From contig DKUN01000017.1 of the NCBI GenBank assembly GCA_002490725.1, positions 149,895 through 186,862 on the forward strand: a DNA stretch of 36,968 nucleotides, read 5' to 3'. The DNA is from Porphyromonadaceae bacterium UBA7203 (GTDB lineage Bacteria; Bacteroidota; Bacteroidia; Bacteroidales; Muribaculaceae). Under the pieces are notes generated by a model. It had not been told where the DNA came from. It did no database searches and worked only from the letters and a program-made list of their open reading frames with translations. Positions 26,830 to 33,654 of the stretch are shown one piece after another. Position 1 is the stretch's first letter, and every line of letters starts with the position of its first letter. The translations under genes were made by a program, and so were the position numbers.

Positions 26830-27579
26830 TCAGTCGTTGTCGGTTGGCAATGCTTCGTAGGCTTCGCGGGCGGAAGCCGGATTGGGGTTATGGGTGTCCG
26901 AGACCACTTTGCCGTCGCGGAGCACTATGTTGCGCGACGAGTATAGGGCAAGCTCGGGATTGTGGGTCACGAAGATGATGGTGCGGCCGCGTTTGTGCAG
27001 ATCCTGAAATAGTGTCAGAATGCTGAACGACGTGCGCGTGTCGAGGTTGCCCGTTGCTTCGTCGGCAAGGATTATAACCGGGTCGTTGACCAGCGCGCGG
27101 GCAATGGCCACGCGCTGTTGCTGGCCGCCCGACATCTGGTTGCTCTTGTGGTAGAGGCGGTTCTGAAGGCCTACCGCCTCGAGGGCCTTGACGGCTTTTT
27201 CGCGACGCTCGCGGGCCGAGACCGCGGAGTTGTAGAGCAGGGGCAGTTCGACGTTTTCGATCGACGTGGTTTTGGGCAGGAGGTTATAGTTCTGAAACAC
27301 GAATCCGATTTTGCGGTTGCGCGTAACGGCACGTTGATTCTTGCTCATTGACTGCACTGACACTCCGTCAAGCCTGTACTCGCCCGATGTCGGCGTGTCG
27401 AGGCAGCCCAGCAGGTTGAGCAGGGTCGATTTGCCCGAGCCTGAGGTGCCCATTATGGTGACGAATTCACCTTCGGCAATCGAGAACGAAACCCCGCGCA
27501 GGGCTTTGACCCGCTCTCCGCCCACCATGAATTCGCGGCGCAGGTTTTCGATGCGGATTATTTCTTTAGGTTCACTCAT
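26830..27579 (-). CDS. ABC transporter ATP-binding protein (MacB/LolD type)
   Basis: A 249-residue ABC ATPase powering the adjacent MacB-like permease. Walker A is GTSGSGKST (about 44-52), the Q-loop FVFQNYNLLP follows at about 92-101, the ABC signature SGGQQQRVAIARAL is at about 149-162 and Walker B VIILADEATGNLD at about 169-181, with the switch His in VTHNPEL. The sequence is of the LolD/MacB/FtsE subtype. It is separated by 1 base from the permease gene and by 12 bases from the adaptor gene. Confidence 0.95.
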   Translation of the reverse strand: MSEPKEIIRIENLRREFMVGGERVKALRGVSFSIAEGEFVTIMGTSGSGKSTLLNLLGCLDTPTSGEYRLDGVSVQSMSKNQRAVTRNRKIGFVFQNYNLLPKTTSIENVELPLLYNSAVSARERREKAVKALEAVGLQNRLYHKSNQMSGGQQQRVAIARALVNDPVIILADEATGNLDTRTSFSILTLFQDLHKRGRTIIFVTHNPELALYSSRNIVLRDGKVVSDTHNPNPASAREAYEALPTDND

Positions 27580-27591
27580 GGTCGCGTCGGT

Positions 27592-28770
27592 TTATTTTTT
27601 GTTTTTGTTGCGGCCCGGGGGTTGCGGGGCGAAGGGGCTGACCTGTGCCTCATGGCTGTCAGGTTCGGCTGCGGCCGCCTCGGTGTAGCCCACGGCTACT
27701 GTGGCACCTTCAGGCAGCCCGCTGATTATACGGGTTTTGATGCCGTTGCTTTCGCCGATTTTCACGATTGTGGGAACCAGCGACATTCCGTCGACCACCC
27801 AGACGTAGCGTTCGTCTTTGGCAAGTTTGGAGCGGTCGGCCACGGCTGTGGGCTGAGGCAGGGTTTCGCTGTCGGGGTCGGCCTCGGGCTCGAACTTGAA
27901 TGCGCGGGCCGGCAGCAGCTGCAGGTTCTGTTCGCGAATCACGTAGATGGTGAGGTTGGCCGTGAGGCCGGGAATGAGTTTGTGTTCGGGATTGGATGCG
28001 GCCACGACAACTTCGTAGGTAACAACGTTGCTCTCGGTCGTGGGGCTGAGTCGCACCTGCGTTACCTTGCCCTCAAACAGGTCGTCGGGGTAGGCGTCGA
28101 CCGAAAAGGTCACGTCCTGGCCCACTTTTACGCGGCCTATGTCGGCCTCGTCGACATTGCCGATTACCTGCATGTTGTCGAGGTCGGCTATGGTGTAGAG
28201 ATTGGCCACGTTCATGCTCGACACGACGGTCTGGCCGACTTCGACCTCGCGCGAAATCACAATGCCGTCGATGGGCGAGTAGATTTCGGCATAGTTGAGG
28301 TTCTTGGCCGCGCGCACCCTGTCGGCCAGAGCTTTGTCGTAGGCGGTTTTCGAAACTTCAAGGTCTTTTTGCGAGGTCTGGAATTCGAAGTCGCTGATCA
28401 GCTGTTTGTCGTGGAGGGCCTTGTCGCGGTTGTAGTTGGTGAGGTTGTACTCATAGGTCACACGGGCCGACTCAACGCTGGCTTCGGCGCTGTTGAGTTC
28501 GCTCTGGAGCAGCGTCTTTTCGATTTCGGCAATGAGCTGACCTTTGGTTACCACGGAGTTATAGTCAACGTAGAGCTTGTCGATAATGCCGGTTACCTGG
28601 GTGCCGACGTCGACCTGTGTGACAGATTCCACCTCGCCGGTGGCAGTGACGGTCTCGGTGAGTTCGCCGGTTTCGACTTTTACGGTCTCAATCCGGACGG
28701 CCGGCTCTTTCTGACACGCACAGAGCGTCAGCGCAAGCGGCAAAGCGAGGGTTAATCGTGTAATCTTCAT
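27592..28770 (-). CDS. MacA-like periplasmic adaptor, lipoprotein
   Basis: The membrane-fusion subunit of the MacAB-TolC-like pump. The 392-residue protein has a lipoprotein signal with LTLCAC (Cys18 or Cys20) and the MFP plan: beta-barrel flank, lipoyl half-motifs (VDVGTQVTGIIDKLYVDYNS, about 48-67, and YSPIDGVVISREVEVGQTV, with an I instead of the first V) and a helical hairpin (about 75-140). A proline-rich, Lys/Arg-rich tail follows. The start at 28770 is preferred to a longer reading frame from 28824 because it directly begins the signal peptide. It lies 16 bases after the TolC gene. Confidence 0.92.
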   Translation of the reverse strand: MKITRLTLALPLALTLCACQKEPAVRIETVKVETGELTETVTATGEVESVTQVDVGTQVTGIIDKLYVDYNSVVTKGQLIAEIEKTLLQSELNSAEASVESARVTYEYNLTNYNRDKALHDKQLISDFEFQTSQKDLEVSKTAYDKALADRVRAAKNLNYAEIYSPIDGIVISREVEVGQTVVSSMNVANLYTIADLDNMQVIGNVDEADIGRVKVGQDVTFSVDAYPDDLFEGKVTQVRLSPTTESNVVTYEVVVAASNPEHKLIPGLTANLTIYVIREQNLQLLPARAFKFEPEADPDSETLPQPTAVADRSKLAKDERYVWVVDGMSLVPTIVKIGESNGIKTRIISGLPEGATVAVGYTEAAAAEPDSHEAQVSPFAPQPPGRNKNKK

Positions 28771-28786
28771 GAGATATTGCTGGGGG

Positions 28787-30085
28787 TTACTGTAATGATA
28801 TGGTTGATGTACGGTAGAATTCAATCATTTTTTGACCGAGCATAGCCATATACTTGGCCTGCAGAACGGTGCGGTTGGCTTCGGTGAGGTTGTTATGGGC
28901 CGTCATCAGCTCTACGGGGTTGACGAGGCCGAGGTCAAACTGTGAGGTGGTCAACTCGTTCGAGAGTTCTGACGCCGCCTGCTGGGTCAGTGCGGCTTCG
29001 TAGCGCGACTGGGCCGAGCGGGTGTCGATATACCAGTTTTCGACCAGCTGGGCCAGCTCGGTTCGGCGTTGGTCTATGTCGAGCTGCGCGTCGATTTTCT
29101 GCACGTTTGCCCGCGCGACTGCCGCCTTGGTTTTCTTGTTGTCAAGAATCGGCACTGCGAGGGTCAGACCCACCGACTCGTTCAGATTCTGCTTGATGGC
29201 CGTGGCAAACGAGAGGCCCGGGGCGGCGTAGCCCGTGCCCACTCCGGCGTTGAGCGACAGCTGTGGCCGGCCTGATGATTTGGCTATCGCTATGTCAATG
29301 TCCGAGCCGTCGATTTCGAGCTCGAGGCTGCGTAGGCGCAGGTCGGTGATGGTGGCGAGCCGGTAGCTCTCGCTGATGTCGGGTAGTGCGGCCATGACCT
29401 GTTCGGTGCTCCACTCAAGGTCGGCGAGCCGGATGTCGGTGTCGATGCCGAGTTCGAGCAGTTTTTTCAGCTCCATGCGGCGCGTGTCGTAGGTGCCGCG
29501 GGCGTTGACCAGGTTGTAGCGGTCCTGCTCATACTGCGATTGGAGCTGTGCGTAGTCGACTTTCGACACCTTTCCGGCTTCCATGAGCGCATGGGCGCGG
29601 TCAGCCTGAGCCTTGCTGAGCTTCACGGCCTGCTCGTAGATGTCGATTGACTCCTTGGCATACAGAATGTTGAAGTAGACCTGCAGCAGGTCGGTTTCCA
29701 GCGAGCGCATGATGTTGTCGGAATTGAGCCGGTCAATGCGCTGCTGGAGCTCGTTGCGCTTGATGGTGTTTTCGCGTTCGCCGCCGTTCCAGATTGTCCA
29801 GCCGGCATTGAGGCCATAGGAGCTGCTGTAACTGTTTTTGTTGTCGTCGGCAAAGGGGTTGTTGGTGAACCCGTGAGACGTTGCGAAGTCAAGCGTCGGC
29901 TGCCACCGTGCCTTGGCCTCGTCGAGTGATATGGCCGAGGTCTGCTCGGTAAGCTGCGATTTGCGGAGCGATATGTTGTGCTCGCGTGCGTAGTTGACAC
30001 AGTCGCTGTAGCTCCATGTGTCGGCTCCGGCGTTAAAAGCGCCGCAACACACGAGCATGGCCGTGAGGGTTTGAAGTAGTCTCAT
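28787..30085 (-). CDS. TolC-family outer-membrane channel (MacAB-like system)
   Basis: The outer-membrane exit duct of the second pump in this window. The 432-residue protein has a signal peptide (about 1-22, ending in NAGA), then WSYSDCVNYAREHNISLRKSQ, a typical TolC-family start, and two long helical hairpins (about 80-215 and 300-420). Its C-terminal region has GLVNPVELMTAHNNLTEANRTVLQAKY, matching the second OEP repeat of NodT/TolC. It is first in the operon, ahead of adaptor, ATPase and permease. I chose the start at 30085; an in-frame upstream start at 30199 would add 38 residues without a signal peptide. Confidence 0.93.
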   Translation of the reverse strand: MRLLQTLTAMLVCCGAFNAGADTWSYSDCVNYAREHNISLRKSQLTEQTSAISLDEAKARWQPTLDFATSHGFTNNPFADDNKNSYSSSYGLNAGWTIWNGGERENTIKRNELQQRIDRLNSDNIMRSLETDLLQVYFNILYAKESIDIYEQAVKLSKAQADRAHALMEAGKVSKVDYAQLQSQYEQDRYNLVNARGTYDTRRMELKKLLELGIDTDIRLADLEWSTEQVMAALPDISESYRLATITDLRLRSLELEIDGSDIDIAIAKSSGRPQLSLNAGVGTGYAAPGLSFATAIKQNLNESVGLTLAVPILDNKKTKAAVARANVQKIDAQLDIDQRRTELAQLVENWYIDTRSAQSRYEAALTQQAASELSNELTTSQFDLGLVNPVELMTAHNNLTEANRTVLQAKYMAMLGQKMIEFYRTSTISLQ

Positions 30086-30154
30086 ATCGTCAGTTAATGC
30101 TGTTAGAAGATGTGGTGAGTTGGTTGACTGTTTTAATGACGATGCAATATTACA

Positions 30155-30199
30155 TAAAAAATGTGCCCGCGGCGAAATGTATTCAACCAACGGGCACAT
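30155..30199 (-). terminator. Intrinsic terminator after the LytTR regulator gene
   Basis: CGGGCACAT (30191-30199) and ATGTGCCCG (30161-30169) form a 9-bp stem; on the minus strand TTTTTTATG follows. It lies between the response-regulator gene and the tolC start, so the two-component genes and the pump operon are probably separate transcripts. TAATATTG at 30145-30152 (minus) is a weak -7 candidate for the pump operon. Confidence 0.8.
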
Positions 30200-30226
30200 A
30201 TTTTCAATGAATCGGCTGCAGAGGCT

Positions 30227-31006
30227 TTAATCTTTCTTTGTAGCGCCGCCGATGGCGTGCGTTGCAAGATAGCTTTGGAGCGCGGCCTTGTAGCTGTCGC
30301 CGACGGGCAGGTATGTGTCGGCGGCCATGACTATGCGTGCGCGCTCGATGTGGAGCACGTGGTCCATGTTGACGATATAGGACCTGTGAATCTGAATGAA
30401 CTGCGGACTCAGTTTTTCGCGTATGGCAGCAAACGAACTGAGCGTGAGCATCGGGGTGACGGGCGAGGACGAGGTGTAGACCTGCAGATACTCGCCGTAG
30501 CCCTTGATATAGCTGATGTCGGAGAGGTTGACGCGTATGTAGCGGTAGTCGACCTTGATAAATATGGAGTCTGATTCGCCCGAGCCTGCCGGGCGCGCGT
30601 CGGGCTGCCGGGACGCGGGCTGGGCGGAGAGCGGCGTTGAACGGCTGCGATCGGCCACCTTGGTCACGGCGCGCTGAAAATCGGCAAAACTGTAGGGCTT
30701 GAGCAGATAGTCAACAGCCGAGTGGCGATAGCTCTCGGCGGCATAGTCGGGGTGGGCGGTGATAAATACTGTCAGCGGCGGCCTTGGCAATGCGCCGATC
30801 ATCTCCATGCCGTTTATGTCGGGCATGTTTATGTCGGTGAAAATGACGTCGACCTCGCTCCCGTCTGCTGCCGTCAGCTTTTCCAGGGCGTCCATGCCGT
30901 TGGAAAAGGCACCGACAAGTTGCAGCAGAGGGGTCTTTTCGACATAGGTGCGCAGCTTATCGAGCGCAATCGGTTCGTCGTCAATTATGATTGTCCGTAG
31001 TTTCAT
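30227..31006 (-). CDS. LytTR-family response regulator
   Basis: A 259-residue DNA-binding response regulator. The receiver domain (about 3-115) has the acidic pair in IIIDDEP and the phosphoacceptor Asp58 in FTDINMPDING, with a conserved Lys in LLKPYSF near 103. After a Ser/Arg/Pro-rich linker (about 118-150) comes the LytTR domain (about 150-245), with FIKVDYRYIRVNLSDISYI and the FIQIHRSYIVNMDHV motif. LytTR proteins bind direct repeats. It overlaps the histidine-kinase gene by 26 bases. It lies directly upstream of the efflux operon, so that operon is the likely target, in line with common LytTR-MacAB neighbours in Bacteroidetes. Confidence 0.95.
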   Translation of the reverse strand: MKLRTIIIDDEPIALDKLRTYVEKTPLLQLVGAFSNGMDALEKLTAADGSEVDVIFTDINMPDINGMEMIGALPRPPLTVFITAHPDYAAESYRHSAVDYLLKPYSFADFQRAVTKVADRSRSTPLSAQPASRQPDARPAGSGESDSIFIKVDYRYIRVNLSDISYIKGYGEYLQVYTSSSPVTPMLTLSSFAAIREKLSPQFIQIHRSYIVNMDHVLHIERARIVMAADTYLPVGDSYKAALQSYLATHAIGGATKKD

Positions 31007-32063
31007 GGATGGGAATTGTCAGGTTGATGGTGTAGGTTGACTCGGAGGCAATAGTTTCGAGCTTATGGTCATGGCCGTAAATGAGGTTGAGCCGTTGCTC
31101 CACATTGCGCAGGCCGATGCCGGGAGTGTGAGGCTCGGGCGCGGGGTGGTTGCTGTTGACGCAGTTGAACTCAACGCGCCCGTCGGCTATGCGCACGCTC
31201 ACGCTCACAAACGACTTCTCGCGATAGGTAATGCCGTGTTTGAAGGCGTTCTCTATGAACACGAGGAATATCAGCGGCGGAACGAGCACGCCGGCCATTT
31301 CGATTTCGTCGGGAAAGATGCTCGATATGGCGACTTTGTCGGCCGGATAGCGCTGGCGCATCAGGTGAAGATAGTTTCTGAGAAACTGAATTTCGGATTG
31401 GAGCGATATGCGCGGCTGCGCGCTGTCGTAGAGCATATAGCGCATGAGCCGCGACATGTCGATGACCATATCCTGTGCCTTGTCGGGGTCAAGCTCAATC
31501 ATGCCGTGGATGTTGTTGAGCATGTTCATGTAGAAGTGAGGATTGATCTGCGCCTTGAGATAGCTGAGCTGATTTTCGGCATTGGCTTTCATAAGGCTCT
31601 CGCGCTCAAGCCGGTCGGCAAAACGCTGAAACAGCAGGGCTATGACAAGGTTGGCGCCGACAAGCAGCAGCGAGAACGAAAGGTCAAGAAACACGGGCAG
31701 CGGCATGATGTGGCGCGGAGCCGGCGGGAAGGGGTGCGGATTCGGCCGTATGGCTAACTCGTGCTGAAAATGGAAGTATTGATATGTCCACACGAGGGCT
31801 ATGGCGCCCATGACGCAAAGAAAATAGGCCGTCATGCGGTTGCGGAACAGCAGCCGCGGAATCAGCAGCCAGTTATGTATGGCAAACAGCGCTACAAACG
31901 GCAACAGGGTCATGGTCATGCGTCGGCAAATCTCGAGGTTGACGGGGGTGAGGTTATCCATGCTCCGGTTGCGGATAATTACGAGCATATAGAGGGCTAT
32001 GACCAGCAGCCATAGGCCAAGGTAGGTCAGGGTTTCGTAATGGCGGTTGCGTGTAACTTTCAT
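30981..32063 (-). CDS. LytS-type histidine kinase (His_kinase family)
   Basis: A 360-residue sensor kinase. Four hydrophobic helices (about 15-150) form a membrane sensor without a large periplasmic domain; a short coiled segment follows. The kinase core is of the LytS/YehU type: phospho-acceptor His176 in INPHFYMNMLNNIHGMI, an N-box in VPPLIFLVFIENAFKHGI (about 260-277) and a G-box in GIGLRNVEQRLNLIYG (about 320-335). It is paired with the LytTR regulator, whose start overlaps its end. A TTACTTTG sequence (32083-32090, minus) lies about 20 bases ahead of the start and is a near match to the -7 consensus. Confidence 0.94.
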   Translation of the reverse strand: MKVTRNRHYETLTYLGLWLLVIALYMLVIIRNRSMDNLTPVNLEICRRMTMTLLPFVALFAIHNWLLIPRLLFRNRMTAYFLCVMGAIALVWTYQYFHFQHELAIRPNPHPFPPAPRHIMPLPVFLDLSFSLLLVGANLVIALLFQRFADRLERESLMKANAENQLSYLKAQINPHFYMNMLNNIHGMIELDPDKAQDMVIDMSRLMRYMLYDSAQPRISLQSEIQFLRNYLHLMRQRYPADKVAISSIFPDEIEMAGVLVPPLIFLVFIENAFKHGITYREKSFVSVSVRIADGRVEFNCVNSNHPAPEPHTPGIGLRNVEQRLNLIYGHDHKLETIASESTYTINLTIPIHETTDNHN

Positions 32064-32167
32064 TGGTCAATGATTATTTTTGCAAAGTAAAGAAATAATC
32101 CGATAATTTCACAACAATATTAAATAAACCGGCCTAAACGACCAATGAAATTCAACTCCTACCCCAT

Positions 32168-32199
32168 AAAAAAACGTGCGCCGAATCCTGCAGCGCACG
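32168..32199 (-). terminator. Leftward terminator without an evident gene
   Basis: CGTGCGC (32175-32181) pairs with GCGCACG (32193-32199), and the minus strand continues with seven T residues. This is a good intrinsic terminator for leftward transcription entering from beyond 32200, yet no leftward gene is present there. It may end a non-coding transcript or be left over from a lost gene. Confidence 0.7.
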
Positions 32200-32252
32200 C
32201 GCAGTGTATAATGGATTGCATTGGTGACGTGAGACTGAAATATCAAAAATAA

Positions 32253-32281
32253 TTCGTAACTTTGCATATAGAAGTTACGAA
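32253..32281. repeat. 10-bp palindrome over a -7 box and an integration-core-like site
   Basis: TTCGTAACTT (32253-32262) and AAGTTACGAA (32272-32281) form a perfect inverted repeat with a 9-base spacer. The left arm includes TAACTTTG (32257-32264), a plus-strand -7 box, and GTAACTTTGC (32256-32265), which fits the GTAnnTTTGC core known for CTnDOT-type integration sites. The two signatures largely coincide, so the match alone proves neither. Confidence 0.6.
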
Positions 32282-32333
32282 AAGAGTGTATTTTATTGGA
32301 AATGAACGTATGTTAATCGCTCATGATAGTAAT

Positions 32334-32389
32334 AGGTTACGATTTAGTTAGTTATCTGCTGCATTATTCTTCTGCGCATTGCGTAACCT
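32334..32389. repeat. Second GTTACG inverted repeat
   Basis: AGGTTACG (32334-32341) and CGTAACCT (32382-32389) are perfect 8-bp inverted arms, 40 bases apart. Together with the palindrome at 32253-32281 this gives four copies of GTTACG/CGTAAC within 135 bases. Such spacing could be binding sites of a recombinase or a repressor. Confidence 0.5.
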
Positions 32390-32426
32390 TCAAAGAACTC
32401 TTCGTATGCAAAAGTAACAATAAAAC

Positions 32427-32460
32427 GGGAGATTTTGATATGAATCTCCCTGATTTTTTC
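32427..32460 (+). terminator. Rightward terminator hairpin
   Basis: GGGAGATT (32427-32434) pairs with AATCTCCC (32443-32450), followed by TGATTTTTTC. With the -7 box at 32257 it would delimit a transcript of about 180 bases that holds no gene of note. Confidence 0.7.
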
Positions 32461-32478
32461 TATCTCATACGAGTTTTT

Positions 32479-32653
32479 CCGTAAAAGCGGCTTTATTCGT
32501 CGGCACACCATCGTACAAAAGGATTTTGAACGAACGTCTGCCGACTATCGCATAAGCGGAGAAAAGGGCTTTGCCTCACGCCTAAACAACAGTTTAGACT
32601 GATGAGGCAAGGCCCATTTCTTTTATGCTTATGCCAAAGAGGTGCTTTTACGG
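32479..32653. ncRNA. Nested-stem structure, possible structured RNA
   Basis: Outer arms CCGTAAAAGC (32479-32488) and GCTTTTACGG (32644-32653) are a perfect 10-bp inverted repeat enclosing two further stems: GTCGGCA/TGCCGAC (32499-32505/32539-32545) and a long hairpin of GCATAAGC/GCTTATGC (32550-32557/32627-32634), a 17-bp arm pair with two mismatches, and CTAAAC/GTTTAG around an AACA loop (32582-32597). The layout is a three-way junction. It may be an RNA, an origin-like cruciform or a small transposable element; nothing in the sequence decides. No similar known RNA comes to mind. Confidence 0.4.
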
Positions 32654-32754
32654 CTTTTCAGATGATTTTTCATTTTCGTTGTTCTTTTGAGCCGGAAGCG
32701 GAAAGCCGTGTATGACCGCTTGTCCATAAATGTAACAAGCCGTCACCCACAGCA

Positions 32755-32841
32755 GGCAAACCGGGAAGAAAAATTTTATCTGCCCACCCCGACACGTCTG
32801 ACCGGACAGATAAAACCATACCTCCTTACAGGTGGTTTGCC
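32755..32841. repeat. Second nested inverted repeat
   Basis: GGCAAACC (32755-32762) pairs with GGTTTGCC (32834-32841), and inside them TTTTATCTG (32774-32782) pairs with CAGATAAAA (32807-32815). Like the structure before it, it would fold on either strand. It overlaps the weak 107-residue frame, arguing that the region is not coding. Confidence 0.5.
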
Positions 32842-33001
32842 CGGTTTCACGTTGCCGGCTATGTTCTTTTTTTGTTGGGAGCTTCCTGTTTTCACGGATT
32901 TCTCTTTTGAAGTTTTCTGTCTAATCTGCCTCTACTTCCGTTTACCTCCATTTTCGCGCCTTTCAGTGAGCCGCATCAGGCAGTCATTTCCGTTCTGGGC
33001 G

Positions 33002-33009
33002 CAAAGGTA
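33002..33009 (-). promoter_or_regulatory. Leftward -7 box at the IS-proximal edge of the structured region
   Basis: TACCTTTG on the minus strand, preceded by TTGC about 21 bases further upstream (33031-33034). It could drive leftward transcription through the structured region towards the terminator at 32168-32199. Confidence 0.4.
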
Positions 33010-33072
33010 ACTCCGGGATTTGACGGGAAAGCAAGGTCAAGCCTCCTGTTTTCGGGAAAAATCTCCAGCCCT

Positions 33073-33098
33073 GTGAACTGAACCCAAAAAGTTGGACA
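33073..33098 (+). repeat. IS left terminal inverted repeat
   Basis: A 26-bp end beginning GTGAACTGAACCC and ending GTTGGACA, the exact reverse complement of 34507-34532. Confidence 0.93.
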
Positions 33099-33114
33099 AA
33101 ACAGAGTCTGAAAA

Positions 33115-33654
33115 ATGTCCGACAAAGTAAAAAGAAAGTATGTCAAGCATGACCATGAAGAACGAGTCATGGCAATAAAGAAGGTGCTTGAAGAGGGATG
33201 GTCAATACGGGCGGCTGCCAGATTGATTAATGCCAATCACAGGCAGGTGAGTTTCTGGCTTTCCACATATGAAAAGTACGGTAATCTGCGTCCTGTGCGA
33301 AAACATGGTTCCTACTCGGCTGATTTTAAGCGAAAGGTAGTTTCTGATATCGTCCGAAATTCGTTAACTTTGCAGCAGGCGGCCCTGAAGTACGGGCTTC
33401 CATGCGCTTCAGCCGTTCGCACATGGAAGGAACGATACCATAAATATGGGGATGCCGCTTATATCGTGAAGCCGTCATCTGTACGTAAACCAGACATGTC
33501 CGAAAAGAAAAAAGACAGGAATAAGATTGGCAACGTCGCAGAACTCGCCTCTTTAAGAAAGGAAGTGGAGTATCTGCGGGCTGAGAATGCATACCTAAAA
33601 AAATTGCAGGCCTTAGTAAGGGAAAGGAATGCCCGACCAACAGGGAAAGGGTGA
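33115..33654 (+). CDS. IS3-family transposase OrfA
   Basis: The 179-residue OrfA has two helix-turn-helix-like segments (about 20-50, SIRAARLINANHRQVSFWLS-type, and about 83-110) that bind the IS ends, and a C-terminal Leu/Lys-rich coiled coil (about 147-168, LRKEVEYLRAENAYLKKL) for dimerisation. It ends in a Lys/Arg-rich tail. A run of seven A at 33597-33603 is read as A AAA AAA in the OrfA frame: a canonical slippery heptamer. A -1 shift there gives an open path into OrfB, making the OrfAB transposase. It starts 17 bases after the left inverted repeat. Confidence 0.92.
   Translation: MSDKVKRKYVKHDHEERVMAIKKVLEEGWSIRAAARLINANHRQVSFWLSTYEKYGNLRPVRKHGSYSADFKRKVVSDIVRNSLTLQQAALKYGLPCASAVRTWKERYHKYGDAAYIVKPSSVRKPDMSEKKKDRNKIGNVAELASLRKEVEYLRAENAYLKKLQALVRERNARPTGKG
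33597..33603 (+). other. Slippery site for -1 frameshift
   Basis: A AAA AAA in the OrfA reading frame. After a -1 slip, translation continues without a stop through about 16 codons into the OrfB frame. This matches IS3-family programmed frameshifting; an RNA stimulator downstream was not identified. Confidence 0.75.

Larger units (their letters stand above)
32064..33072. other. 1-kb region without a convincing gene, rich in inverted repeats
   Basis: Between the kinase gene and the IS there is no recognisable protein. The longest reading frame (32687-33010, plus) encodes a 107-residue low-similarity sequence with no domain I know. Instead the DNA holds at least five inverted-repeat structures, promoter-like TAnnTTTG boxes on both strands (32257 plus; 32409 and 33002 minus) and terminator-like hairpins (32175-32199 minus; 32427-32460 plus). 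Tiny minus-strand frames (32344-32379, 11 codons; 32892-32951, 19 codons; 32932-32976, 14 codons) could be leader peptides but have no independent support. Composition is lower in GC than the rest of the window. The best reading is mobile-element or regulatory-RNA DNA rather than chromosome core. Confidence 0.6.

Noticed and set aside
27622..28755. 377-residue rightward frame over the MacA-like gene
   Set aside because: Shadow of the adaptor gene; Gly/Val-rich with no family match.
32687..33010. 107-residue frame in the structured region
   Set aside because: No known domain, overlaps nested palindromes, and has no promoter or start context of its own.
33001..33010. Second CTnDOT-type core to pair with 32256
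   Set aside because: On the minus strand it reads TTACCTTTGC, differing at the first base from GTAnnTTTGC, and equally fits a -7 box; two matching ends were not established.
32253..33072. CRISPR array
   Set aside because: The repeats are inverted and single, not regularly spaced direct repeats, and no cas gene is near.
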